Below, piece after piece: positions 1 to 7,121 of a stretch of DNA of 52,910 bases. Below the pieces are notes generated by a model. That model was not told the origin of the DNA and did no database searches. It saw nothing but the letters and a program-made list of their open reading frames with translations. Source of the stretch: Deltaproteobacteria bacterium (GTDB lineage Bacteria; Desulfobacterota; Desulfobulbia; Desulfobulbales; Desulfobulbaceae); NCBI GenBank assembly GCA_024280455.1, contig JAJRQC010000025.1, forward strand, positions 1 through 52,910. The letters are read 5' to 3'. The first letter of the stretch is position 1, and the number at the start of each line of letters is the position of its first letter. The position numbers and the translations under genes are program-made.

Positions 1-260
1 AACGTATCCAGGAGCAACGGGTCCACGAACTCGCCACTGGCAACGACCTTTGATCTTTGAAATACGCCCTGTCTTGGGTTTCATATTCGGTGACAGCAAT
101 TCTGCACCAAACACTCGTCGTATAAACAGCCATACCACTATCGAGGATCAACCATCCTGGCCAGGATGAAGGACCGTGGCACTACCGATGAGCAAAAAGT
201 TGTTCCGGGCGAGAATGGGCCCTGAACTCTTGCTCGTCGGAGCCCGAGGGGAGTTCCGGG
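1..260. other. Left-edge stretch without a recognised gene
   Basis: On the reverse strand a frame is open from about 147 to the window edge, with an ATG at 84 and a GTG at 114. It gives 28 to 49 residues of basic sequence starting MKPKTGRISK and runs off the edge. I do not recognise it and see no good ribosome binding site, so it may be chance or the start of a real gene beyond the window. The forward strand shows nothing convincing. Bases 251-270 contain a short duplicated GAGTTCCGGG motif leading into the hairpin repeat. Confidence 0.25.
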
Positions 261-327
261 AGTTCCGGGGACAGCATATACAATTATCTTGATTCCACAA
301 GAAGTTTAATATACCGCCCCCGGAACT
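261..327. repeat. REP-like palindromic element disrupting ureG
   Basis: The left arm begins AGTTCCGGGGACAG. The right arm ends CCCCCGGAACT, and its reverse complement (AGTTCCGGGGGCGGTATA) matches the left arm with a few mismatches, so the segment can fold into one imperfect hairpin. The recognisable ureG reading frame starts immediately after the right arm. A half copy of the same arm lies at 25353-25379. Similar palindromes accompany REP-associated transposases in other genomes, but no such transposase gene is seen here. Confidence 0.65.
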
Positions 328-774
328 CCTGCGGCCGACCGGATCACAGGTGTGGAAACCGGTGGTTGTCCCCATACCGCCATTCGGGAAGATGCCTCCA
401 TGAACCTTGCCGCCGTCGATGATTTCATCCATCGCTTTCCCAACCTGGACCTGATCATCATTGAAAGCGGCGGCGACAACCTGAGTGCCACCTTCAGCCC
501 TGAACTGGCCGATCTGGCGATCTATGTCATTGACGTAGCAGCAGATGATAAAATCCCGCGCAAGGGTGGACCGGGTATCACCCGCTCCGACCTGCTGGTG
601 ATCAATAAGATTGATCTCGCTCCCATGGTCGGGGCGTCACTCTCGGTCATGGAGGAGGACACCAAAAAAATGCGTGGCAGCAAATCTTTTGTTTTTGCAA
701 ATATGAAAACCGGCAGGGGTGTGAATGAAATTCTCGCCTTTATCGAGCAGGAAGGCATGCTTGCAGTATCTTGA
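328..774 (+). pseudogene. 5'-truncated urease accessory GTPase UreG
   Basis: The translation retains the C-terminal two thirds of UreG: the [15 protein letters not shown] segment (352 onward), the [20 protein letters not shown] segment, and the GTPase specificity motif NKID in [11 protein letters not shown]. The N-terminal P-loop and switch I are missing. About 148 of the usual roughly 205 residues remain. Family-like sequence ([13 protein letters not shown]) continues upstream of the first possible GTG start to about 328 and stops at the palindromic repeat, so the gene was broken by that insertion or an associated deletion. No other urease gene is in the window. Without the P-loop the product could not act as the nickel-delivery GTPase. 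It is a recent remnant, since the remaining frame is intact to its stop. Confidence 0.88.
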
Positions 775-818
775 AGCAGACTACGTTCCCTGCCCACTCC
801 CCTCCTCTCACGATATTA

Positions 819-847
819 TTGACGATACAATTTAAAAAAAATGTAAC
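819..847 (+). promoter_or_regulatory. Possible sigma70 promoter for the Gly-rich secreted protein
   Basis: TTGACG at 819-824 and TGTAAC at 842-847 are separated by 17 bases of A/T-rich sequence, about 120 bases upstream of the ATG at 966. The -10 match is only moderate. Confidence 0.35.
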
Positions 848-965
848 CTTTCCTTCTCTGAATCGTTTCCCCATCAAGTTCTCCCAAAAGGGACCAATTA
901 CGGTGGGCAGGATGTCCTGCTCATCACAACCCGCCGGGAATACATTTATAACAGGAGGTTAGACC

Positions 966-1343
966 ATGAAACTCACGGTAAAAATCGCAAAAACACTCAT
1001 TGCAGCAACTGCAATCCTGATGCTGGCCGGACCGGTCATGGCAGGCAACGGGCATGGCCCCGGAGACGGGACCGGCACAGGTGACGGTCCTCAGGACGGC
1101 ACCGGCAATGGTCCGGGCACCGGAGACTGCCTTAATGCAACGACCTTTACCATTGATAACAGCATGCTGCTGGTTCGTGGTGGTAATGGAAACGGCGGTA
1201 ATGGAAATGGTTCTGCCGGTGGTGCCGGTAATGGTGGCGACCATGGCGGATATGGACCGAGTGACGGGACCGGTAATGATGGAGACGGCCCCCAGGACGG
1301 CACAGGATACGGCCCCGGCACCGGTGACTGTCTGAACGGATAG
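966..1343 (+). CDS. Secreted Gly/Asp-rich repeat protein (GPGTGDC type)
   Basis: This 125-residue protein has a clear Sec signal peptide (residues 1-26, cleavage after VMA). The mature part is almost entirely Gly, Asn, Asp, Pro and Thr. A block ending DGTGxGPGTGDCLN occurs twice, at about residues 44-57 and 111-124, each with one cysteine (C55 and C122) and separated by a GGNGNGG-rich linker. A strong ribosome binding site (AGGAGGT) lies 5 bases before the ATG, and a terminator follows at 1418, so it is a single-gene unit. The D/N-rich turns could bind Ca2+ or another metal, and the cysteines could pair or anchor a ligand. This is inference: I know no assigned function for this repeat type. 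Confidence 0.8.
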   Translation: MKLTVKIAKTLIAATAILMLAGPVMAGNGHGPGDGTGTGDGPQDGTGNGPGTGDCLNATTFTIDNSMLLVRGGNGNGGNGNGSAGGAGNGGDHGGYGPSDGTGNDGDGPQDGTGYGPGTGDCLNG

Positions 1344-1417
1344 AAATCCGTTGCTCCAGCGACAGCATAAAGACAATGGAAAACCTGTTTTTTGCTGTAA
1401 AGAATGCATCTCCAGGA

Positions 1418-1450
1418 AGACGCTGCCTCTACTCCGGCAGCGTCTTTTTT
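1418..1450 (+). terminator. Rho-independent terminator after the Gly-rich gene
   Basis: The stem AGACGCTGCC / GGCAGCGTCT closes an eight-base loop and is followed immediately by a run of T. Confidence 0.9.
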
Positions 1451-1573
1451 CCTTTCCCCCCCTGCCCTCTTGATGACCTCATTCCCCCGCCATCGACGGC
1501 GTAAAGGTTGTAATTCATTGTATCTCATACAGCCCAAACAAACTTTTGGTCTTTTTGAAAAACCATTTTTATT

Positions 1574-1742
1574 GTCTGTGTCGTAGATAGCGGAGACTTG
1601 CGGTAGTGATGTGGCAATGTCCACATGACGAGCAAACTCGTGAGACTCCGAGAATCCACGAAACCGACGGCGGAGAGGCCGTATCCTCTTGTAATCCTGT
1701 ACTGGAAAAATGGCGGCGGTTTTGACTTTTTATGCGTCCATC
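1574..1742. mobile_element. MITE-like element, copy 1 (169 bp, TSD TTTATT)
   Basis: The element is bounded on both sides by the 6-bp direct repeat TTTATT (1568-1573 and 1743-1748). Its left end begins GTCTGTGTCGTAGATAGCG and its right end resembles TTTTTACGAGTTCATC of the other copies. An internal segment shared almost base for base with copy 3 holds two adjacent hairpins: ATGTGG/CCACAT (1609-1626) and ACGAG/CTCGT (1628-1641). Copy 2 lacks this insert. No coding potential. The gap 1344-1899 otherwise holds only the terminator and the leader of the next gene. Confidence 0.75.
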
Positions 1743-1899
1743 TTTATTGACAAAAAACTACATTGTGGCAATACTGACAGGAATAATCAGCTGAATCTGA
1801 TTCCCTGTCGGACATTCTTCCCTTGAAGGGATTTTTATAAACGGCATCCCCTGCAGCAATAAATCCTTTCAAAAGCCCTAACAGAGAACAGGAACGAGT

Positions 1900-2706
1900 A
1901 TGTGTGAATTCTGCACGCAGCATGGTGATGGTAAGGTGTGGTTTAAAAATGCCGAAAATTACTCCAGGGACCTGATGAGCGATCTTGCCCGCCGACAGTA
2001 CATCAATGATTTCTTCACCTCCACAATCGAAGATGGAGTGGTCACCATTGGTCGCCTGGAAACTCTGTTCGGGAAAAAGAAACGACTGCCTGCCCGGCTG
2101 ATAAACCAGATTGTCGACAAGGCCAAGGTGGAGCATTTTGGTCAGGTTGTGACCATGGAAGATATCAGGGAACTGGTGGGTAAAGCCGCCACAGTGGTCA
2201 GGCTGCCCTGTGCCTGCCGCTGGGCCTCCATGAAAAAGGAAAATCGCTGTTGTTATTCGGTCAGCTACTCGCCCGATGCCTGGTACAAGGATCTTGACAT
2301 GGGGTATTTCGGCCTTGCTCAAGATCAGGGATTGGAATCACTCGCCCCGGCCGAGGCGATTATGCAGATGGAAGAGCTGGAAAAGAATGGTGCGGTACAT
2401 ACCATCTGGACCATGATGACTCCGTTTATCGGTGCTATCTGTAACTGTCAGCCTGAAGATTGCCTTGGCCTTCGGACCTTGGCCATAGACGTTGAGACCA
2501 TGTTTCGTGGCGAACAGGTGGCCTTGGTAGATGAAGAGCTGTGTACCGGCTGTGGAGCCTGCGAAGAGGAATGCCATTTCAAGGCAATCAGCAGCAGCAG
2601 TGTTTCCGGTGACCACAAGGCCCACATCCATACCTCTGCTTGTTTTGGTTGTGGTCTATGCCGCAATGGTTGTCCTGTTGATGCCATCTCCATGGTAAGA
2701 AGATAA
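1900..2706 (+). CDS. 4Fe-4S dicluster ferredoxin-domain protein
   Basis: The 268-residue cytoplasmic protein ends in a bacterial-type 2[4Fe-4S] ferredoxin domain: CTGCGACEEECHFKAI (about residues 217-232) and CFGCGLCRNGCPVDAI (about 249-264). The first 200 residues hold further cysteines (MCEFC at the start, PCACRW, RCCYS, CNCQPEDC) that could ligate another centre. It is probably an electron-transfer or redox-sensing protein; its partner cannot be read from the context because it stands alone between a repeat and a converging gene. The start is the only good ATG, preceded by an AGGAA-like ribosome binding site. It contains no radical-SAM CxxxCxxC motif and no membrane segment. Confidence 0.8.
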   Translation: MCEFCTQHGDGKVWFKNAENYSRDLMSDLARRQYINDFFTSTIEDGVVTIGRLETLFGKKKRLPARLINQIVDKAKVEHFGQVVTMEDIRELVGKAATVVRLPCACRWASMKKENRCCYSVSYSPDAWYKDLDMGYFGLAQDQGLESLAPAEAIMQMEELEKNGAVHTIWTMMTPFIGAICNCQPEDCLGLRTLAIDVETMFRGEQVALVDEELCTGCGACEEECHFKAISSSSVSGDHKAHIHTSACFGCGLCRNGCPVDAISMVRR

Positions 2707-2738
2707 TAGGCCCTTCCCTGCACGGCGGCTGTTACTCT

Positions 2739-3218
2739 TTATGCCGGGCGGCCCGGATCTTTTTTTCTGCTTCCTGCATGCCTGGTTAGAAACCTGTCCA
2801 GCTGATTGGCAAATGCCTGTTTGTCGTTTGCAGCAAGCGGCGGCGGGCCACCGGTCTCTATGCCGCCGACTCGCAGACTATCCATAAAATCTCTCATACT
2901 GAGACGTTCTCTTATATTGTCAGCGGAATACAATTGCCCCCGAGGGTTGATCGCATGGGCTTCCTTTGCAATCACCTCCGCGGCCAGGGGAATATCAGCT
3001 GTAATCACCAGATCACCGGCGACAAGTCGTGTTACAATCTCATTGTCGGCAACATCAAGACCGGCCTTCACCTGAACAAATGCAATCCAGGGAGACGGCG
3101 GTATACGCACCGGCCGGTTGGCTACAAGCGTCAACGGCACCTGCAGCCGTTGCGCCGCTTTAAATAGAATCTCTTTGATCACCACCGGGCAGGCGTCGGC
3201 ATCGACCCATATCTTCAC
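2739..3218 (-). CDS. YaiI/YqxD family protein (DUF188, PIN-like)
   Basis: The 159-residue protein opens with the family signature WVDADACPV and contains VITADIPLA and the [21 protein letters not shown] block typical of YaiI/YqxD proteins. The fold is PIN/NYN-nuclease-like with conserved Asp residues. The cellular role is not established. The ATG overlaps the stop of the upstream methyltransferase gene by 4 bases, so the two are translationally coupled. Confidence 0.88.
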   Translation of the reverse strand: MKIWVDADACPVVIKEILFKAAQRLQVPLTLVANRPVRIPPSPWIAFVQVKAGLDVADNEIVTRLVAGDLVITADIPLAAEVIAKEAHAINPRGQLYSADNIRERLSMRDFMDSLRVGGIETGGPPPLAANDKQAFANQLDRFLTRHAGSRKKDPGRPA

Positions 3219-3973
3219 GATCGAGACCTCTTCCCTCTTCCTTTTGACCTTTTCCCCTGCGGGATCCGCGCTTCACCGCCGCCTGTGGGCAGGATGCTTT
3301 TGTTTTCCGAGGCGACATAGATAAAATGTGACCGTGCGTTTTTTCCCTTGTGAGCCGGTGCCCTGTAGCGGCGGACATGAAAACCGCAGCCCATCAACAG
3401 TTCCTCAAAGTCCTTATTGGGTTTTGCCGACCACACGGCCAGACATCCTTTTTTTCTCAAGGCCCGGCGACAGGCCAGAATTCCTTCATGACCATAGAGG
3501 CGGAGATTGCCGGAATCGGTCATTGCCTCGGGCCCGTTATCAACATCCAGTAGAATGGTATCAAATGTATTTTTCGACTCCGAAACAATCTCGACAATAT
3601 CACTAATTTTGAGTTCAACCCGCTCATCTGCAAGCGGGTTTCCATTGAGTTTGCCGAAAAAATCCTGATTCCACTGAGCAACGGCAGGAACCAGTTCTCC
3701 GACCACTACCCGGGCCTCGGGCCCGAGCATGTCGAGAGTCCGGCACAGAGTATAGCCCATGCCCAGGCCGCCGATGAGTACACGGGTTGCTTTTTTACGA
3801 CCGACCAGATGGGCACAACCCAGCCGGGCCAGCTCAAATTCGGATTCATGCCTGCGGCTGTGCATCAGGTCTTCGCCGTTGACGATGATCGAAAAGTCAT
3901 GATCATGCTGATACAGCACCATCTCACCTCCGTCCGGGGTCATTGACGATGCTTTTTTAACTCTGGGTTTCAT
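3215..3973 (-). CDS. Spermidine-synthase-like SAM-dependent methyltransferase
   Basis: The 252-residue protein has the class I nucleotide-binding core of the spermine/spermidine synthase family: [13 protein letters not shown] (about residues 63-75), an acidic strand end [10 protein letters not shown], and [12 protein letters not shown] (about 137-148). It lacks recognisable polyamine-binding motifs and is shorter than typical SpeE (about 280-300). Such proteins are commonly annotated spermidine-synthase-like with unproven substrate. The C-terminus is a basic Lys/Arg tail. It is the first gene of a two-gene reverse-strand unit and is divergent from the EF-hand gene. Confidence 0.75.
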   Translation of the reverse strand: MKPRVKKASSMTPDGGEMVLYQHDHDFSIIVNGEDLMHSRRHESEFELARLGCAHLVGRKKATRVLIGGLGMGYTLCRTLDMLGPEARVVVGELVPAVAQWNQDFFGKLNGNPLADERVELKISDIVEIVSESKNTFDTILLDVDNGPEAMTDSGNLRLYGHEGILACRRALRKKGCLAVWSAKPNKDFEELLMGCGFHVRRYRAPAHKGKNARSHFIYVASENKSILPTGGGEARIPQGKRSKGRGKRSRS

Positions 3974-4061
3974 GGAACTCCTCGGCGTGGTTTTTCTTTT
4001 TTTTAACTCACCTGAGTGGGGCAGTAAAGGAAAGAGAGTTTACCCCTAATGAATATGTTTT

Positions 4062-4111
4062 GTAAAGTTCTTGTAAAGAGCATTGAAAAATATCCCCCCC
4101 GCCCCGATACT
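4062..4111 (+). promoter_or_regulatory. CpxR-like GTAAA direct repeat and promoter of the EF-hand gene
   Basis: GTAAA at 4062-4066 and 4073-4077, spaced by 6, sit immediately upstream of a candidate sigma70 promoter: TTGAAA (4083-4088), 17 bases, GATACT (4106-4111). The second half-site ends 5 bases before the -35. The same arrangement is found in front of the response-regulator gene. The consensus CpxR box known from E. coli is GTAAA-N5-GTAAA, so the spacing here is one longer. Confidence 0.55.
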
Positions 4112-4171
4112 AAACATGGAGATATACCATCTCCATCTACTTTTACCAGAGGAGTGCTCTGAACAGGAGAC

Positions 4172-4216
4172 TATGGAAACGGATATCCTTTCTCCCACTC
4201 TTTAACGATTTCCATA
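4172..4216 (+). promoter_or_regulatory. Leader hairpin and possible 10-codon uORF
   Basis: In the approximately 117-base leader of the EF-hand gene, TATGGAAA (4172-4179) and TTTCCATA (4209-4216) form a perfect 8-bp stem. The stem includes an ATG (4173) opening a 10-codon frame (METDILSPTL) preceded by an AGGAGA-type ribosome binding site. The hairpin ends shortly before the ribosome binding site (AGAGGA) of the EF-hand gene, so it could affect translation. This is a structural observation without a recognised family. Confidence 0.35.
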
Positions 4217-4234
4217 ACCAGAAGAGGAAACCAT

Positions 4235-4666
4235 ATGATAAGCGGAATTAGCGGTTCAGGCGGTTCTATGGCGCAAATGCAGATGCAGGGTTTGCGGCAA
4301 CGTCCGAACCAGGGAGAACGATTCAACAAACTGGACGCCGATAAAAACGGCGGTATCGATCAGGCTGAGTTACAGACTTTATCTGATCAGTTTTCAACCA
4401 TAACCGGGCAACAGCTCAATGTAGAGGAAGTGTCAAAGGCCTATGATTCCAACAGTGACGGCCTGCTGGCTCAAGATGAAATGCAATCCATGATGATGGA
4501 CCTGCAAGAGAAAATGGGTGGCCCGCAGGGAGGACGAAATTCCATGCAGGCACTTGCTGCCTACCAGTCGGATCCGAACCAGGATCAAACTTCAATACTG
4601 TTGGATATGCTAAGCGGTGAGGAAGAGGATCAGGAAGAATATATCCCCCTCGACACACAGGCATAA
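4235..4666 (+). CDS. EF-hand Ca2+-binding protein
   Basis: The 143-residue protein contains two complete EF-hand loops: DADKNGGIDQAE (residues 34-45) and DSNSDGLLAQDE (71-82), each with acidic or Asn ligands at positions 1, 3 and 5 and Glu at 12. The N-terminus is Gly/Ser/Met-rich with no obvious signal peptide, so its location is uncertain. The C-terminus is acidic (GEEEDQEEYIPLD). It is placed next to a two-component system and has a GTAAA-repeat promoter like the regulator, which suggests it belongs to that regulon, perhaps as a calcium buffer or sensor. The start has a good AGAGGA ribosome binding site. Confidence 0.85.
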   Translation: MISGISGSGGSMAQMQMQGLRQRPNQGERFNKLDADKNGGIDQAELQTLSDQFSTITGQQLNVEEVSKAYDSNSDGLLAQDEMQSMMMDLQEKMGGPQGGRNSMQALAAYQSDPNQDQTSILLDMLSGEEEDQEEYIPLDTQA

Positions 4667-4694
4667 CATGGATAAGCGGCACGCCTCTATTACC

Positions 4695-4724
4695 GACCGG
4701 CTGAAAAGGATTTTCAGCCGGGTC
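4695..4724. terminator. Strong hairpin between convergent genes (terminator-like)
   Basis: GACCGGCTGAAAA / TTTTCAGCCGGGTC form a stem of about 13 bp with one bulged G and a 3-base loop, between the convergent EF-hand and kinase genes. There is no T run after it, so factor-independent termination is uncertain. A 31-codon frame from an ATG at 4669 crosses it and is probably not a gene. Confidence 0.5.
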
Positions 4725-4828
4725 GGCGATCATTGTACTTTCAACATTCAGAGCAATACCTGAAAAAGCTTATGACTCCATCGCTTTGTATAATCGGGAT
4801 GTTTCAAGAAAAAGCCTGTCCCTGCCCC

Positions 4829-5698
4829 CTATGACAACGGCAGGCATATCTTTATCACCAGGCCGTCTTGCTCGTCGTTTTGTGCCTCGATAGTTCCACC
4901 GTGCATTAAAATGGCCTGTTTGGCAATCGCCAGACCGATACCGGTACCGCCGCTGTCCCGGTCCCGCGATTCCGCCACCCGGAAAAACGGTTTAAAAACC
5001 TGATCAAGATCTTTATCGGGTATACCCGGCCCATGGTCCTTAATGGTCAAGACGGCATGATCCTCACACCTTAGCAGCTCAATTTCAACTGCCGTTCCCG
5101 CCGCAGTGTAGCGCAGACCGTTTCGAATAACATTTTCCAGTGCACGGCCAAGCATCTCCATTGAGCCCGGCACTGTAATGTCATCAAGGCTATGCATGAC
5201 AATTTTCCGATCAAGGCCGACAGCTTCAAATGTGGCATCATTAACTATATTGCTCACCAGTTCCGGTAAACAGACCGATTCCCTGGGCGCGGTGTCCACA
5301 TCACTTTCAAGCCTGGTCAGGGTGAGAAGCTGGTCAATAAGTTCATTCAATCTTTCCGACTCTTTTTCAATCCTCAGTAAATAGTGCTCGGTATTATCAC
5401 TCCGCTGCCGGGCAAGTTCCAGCGATAGATTCATCCTGGTCAGCGGGGACCGCAGCTCATGGGAAATATCTCGCAGCAAACGCTTTTGAGATTCAAGCAG
5501 GGACTCGATCTGCTCGACCATGGTATTAAAATCCCGGCTCAAATCAGCAATTTCATCAGCTCTGCGACGGGGCTGATGAACCCGGGCTGAAAAATCACCT
5601 TTGGTCATCTGCTGGACAGCCGTGCGCAAATGACGAATCGGCGCAGTCAGGGAACGGGCCAACAGGTAGCAGCCGGCTGCTGCAATACACACAATCAC
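4829..5698 (-). CDS. Sensor histidine kinase, C-terminal part (CpxA/EnvZ-type), frame-shifted from 5695-6246
   Basis: The frame carries the end of the second membrane segment, HAMP (LTAPIRHLRTAV onward), HisKA with RDISHELRSPLTRM (phospho-His about residue 80) and the HATPase domain (NVIRNGLRYT, DHGPGIP, GGTGIGLAIA). Reading open upstream of the GTG at 5698 in the same frame yields FLEEEQRPFNRLPFHFPLG and then a hydrophobic stretch, which is the expected linker and TM2. The true protein therefore begins in the other frame, and this GTG is probably not a natural start. The upstream ORF ends at TGA overlapping this GTG. One extra T in the GCTTTTGCC run near 5775 would rejoin the two frames. It is either an inactivating mutation or a sequence error. 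Confidence 0.85.
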   Translation of the reverse strand: MIVCIAAAGCYLLARSLTAPIRHLRTAVQQMTKGDFSARVHQPRRRADEIADLSRDFNTMVEQIESLLESQKRLLRDISHELRSPLTRMNLSLELARQRSDNTEHYLLRIEKESERLNELIDQLLTLTRLESDVDTAPRESVCLPELVSNIVNDATFEAVGLDRKIVMHSLDDITVPGSMEMLGRALENVIRNGLRYTAAGTAVEIELLRCEDHAVLTIKDHGPGIPDKDLDQVFKPFFRVAESRDRDSGGTGIGLAIAKQAILMHGGTIEAQNDEQDGLVIKICLPLS

Positions 5699-6246
5699 CA
5701 GAAGAGGGAGCCCCAGAGGAAAATGAAAGGGCAGTCGATTAAACGGGCGCTGTTCTTCCTCAAGAAACCGGCAAAAGCAGGCGGCCAGAATATCCTGGCC
5801 GTGGTTCCCACCATGACCATCTCCTGTCCATTGAGGCCCGGTAAAGGCATGGCCACTGTTATTTTGTCTTTAGACACATTGTATTGAATATCATCGGACC
5901 TGAGGGCAGATACAGCAAGATCACCGGCACCCTCAGGCAAGGGGCGGCCTAAAAAAGTACGATCCCCCTCTTTCAGCAAAAAAAACTGCTGATCATCCAT
6001 TTTTCCAATGGCCCGCAAATAGGAGATCACCTCTTTTTTTCCTCCAGTCTCCAGAATCTTTTCTACTGCCGGACCGATTACCGAGAGGGTATGAACAAGA
6101 GTTTTATACTGCTGATGCTGCAGCCGATTTTTCAGTTCACCATAGGGGCCGATCTGGGCCCAGTAAGAGATCATGGCGGTGGTGATACTTGCCATCAGGG
6201 TAATAAGGAGAAAACTTAGAAAAATCTTACCAAAAAGGCTCTGCAT
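5695..6246 (-). CDS. Sensor histidine kinase, N-terminal part
   Basis: The frame has TM1 (about residues 6-26, KIFLSFLLITLMASITTAM) and a periplasmic sensor segment of about 120 residues ending around MVMVGTTARIFWPPA. After that the sequence becomes non-family-like (LRKNSARLIDCPF) up to the stop at 5695, while the neighbouring frame continues sensibly into TM2 of the downstream ORF. Together the pieces make a normal CpxA-like kinase of about 470 residues. The ATG at 6246 has a GAGGAAGGG ribosome binding site inside the end of the response-regulator gene, so regulator and kinase are an operon in the usual order. No CpxA-specific periplasmic motif could be identified. Confidence 0.82.
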   Translation of the reverse strand: MQSLFGKIFLSFLLITLMASITTAMISYWAQIGPYGELKNRLQHQQYKTLVHTLSVIGPAVEKILETGGKKEVISYLRAIGKMDDQQFFLLKEGDRTFLGRPLPEGAGDLAVSALRSDDIQYNVSKDKITVAMPLPGLNGQEMVMVGTTARIFWPPAFAGFLRKNSARLIDCPFIFLWGSLFW

Positions 6247-6248
6247 GA

Positions 6249-6953
6249 TCACCCTTCCTCTTGAGCCAAGGTGTAGAGATAGCCGACCGATCGAATGGTC
6301 TTGATCCGCTCCCGTTCAGCTATCTTGTGGCCCAGCTTCTTACGCAGGCTACTGACATGGACATCGATACTTCGATCGAAAATTTCAAGCTCACGGCCCA
6401 GAACCTTTTTTGTCAACTCTTCACGGCTCATCACCCGGCCTGCCTTGTTCAACAATTCATATAACAGGGCGAACTCAACAGCGGTGACCTTGATATCTGT
6501 TCTCCCCTGCTTGACAGTTCTTGATGCCTGGTCAATGACGATATCATCAAGCTCTATCCGCGACAGGCTTGAGTCAGAAGATTGATCAACCGTCCCGGCC
6601 CGACGCCCAATGGCATGAATTCGGGCCACAAGTTCACGGGGATTAAAGGGTTTTGGCAGGTAATCATCCGCCCCCATCTCAAGGCCGATGATACGATCAA
6701 TATCTTCTCCCCTGGCGGTAAGCATCAACACCGGCACCCGGGATGATTTCCGGAGACTGCGCAGAAGCTCAAATCCGGTCATACCGGGCAGCATCACATC
6801 TAGAACCACCAGCTGGTGTTCACCGGATAACGCTCGCAGCAAGCCGCGGTGAGGTTTATGTACCGTCTCAACAATAAAACCTTCCGGCCCTAAGAACTCA
6901 CTCAGTAACTCGCAGAGTTCCTTGTCGTCATCAATAACTAAAATTTGTTTCAT
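6249..6953 (-). CDS. OmpR/CpxR-family response regulator
   Basis: The receiver domain shows the acidic pair in ILVIDDDKEL, the phosphorylation Asp in LVVLDVMLPGMTG (about residue 53) and the Lys in DDYLPKPFNP. The C-terminal winged helix has VTAVEFALLYELL, DRSIDVHVSSLRKKLG and IKTIRSVGYLY, so it is an OmpR-type DNA-binding regulator of about 234 residues. I chose the ATG at 6953 (MKQILVIDDD) over an upstream start because the domain begins there and a CGGAG ribosome binding site precedes it. A GTAAA-N5-GTAAA box lies just upstream of its promoter, which by analogy with CpxR suggests autoregulation. Confidence 0.93.
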   Translation of the reverse strand: MKQILVIDDDKELCELLSEFLGPEGFIVETVHKPHRGLLRALSGEHQLVVLDVMLPGMTGFELLRSLRKSSRVPVLMLTARGEDIDRIIGLEMGADDYLPKPFNPRELVARIHAIGRRAGTVDQSSDSSLSRIELDDIVIDQASRTVKQGRTDIKVTAVEFALLYELLNKAGRVMSREELTKKVLGRELEIFDRSIDVHVSSLRKKLGHKIAERERIKTIRSVGYLYTLAQEEG

Positions 6954-6986
6954 ACCAGTCAAACTCCGAAAAACCATCTTATCCGG

Positions 6987-7035
6987 ATAGTACTGTACCC
7001 TTTATTTTTCCTGCAACAGCTTTACACAACTTTAC
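6987..7035 (-). promoter_or_regulatory. CpxR-type box and promoter of the regulator-kinase operon
   Basis: On the reverse strand GTAAA-N5-GTAAA (7021-7035) matches the E. coli CpxR consensus exactly. It lies 4 bases upstream of TTGCAG (7011-7016), which is 18 bases from TACTAT (6987-6992). In the forward direction TTGACC (7041-7046) starts 5 bases after the box, so the divergent lipoprotein gene could share control, although its -10 is poor. Confidence 0.6.
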
Positions 7036-7121
7036 ATAACTTGACCTGCACTTAACAGCAATCCGTACAGGGGTGCGGTACATTGTCGGCATTCAAGACT
7101 GACTCAGTCAAGGGAACTCTT

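Noticed and set aside
1091-1624. 177-residue reverse frame opposite the Gly-rich gene
   Set aside because: Pro-rich shadow of Gly-rich codons; the forward frame has a signal peptide, ribosome binding site and terminator.
1580-1700. Known riboswitch, hammerhead ribozyme, group II intron piece or integron attC site
   Set aside because: I found no CUGAUGA core, domain V, attC core sites or riboswitch consensus; the segment is inside a transposed repeat.
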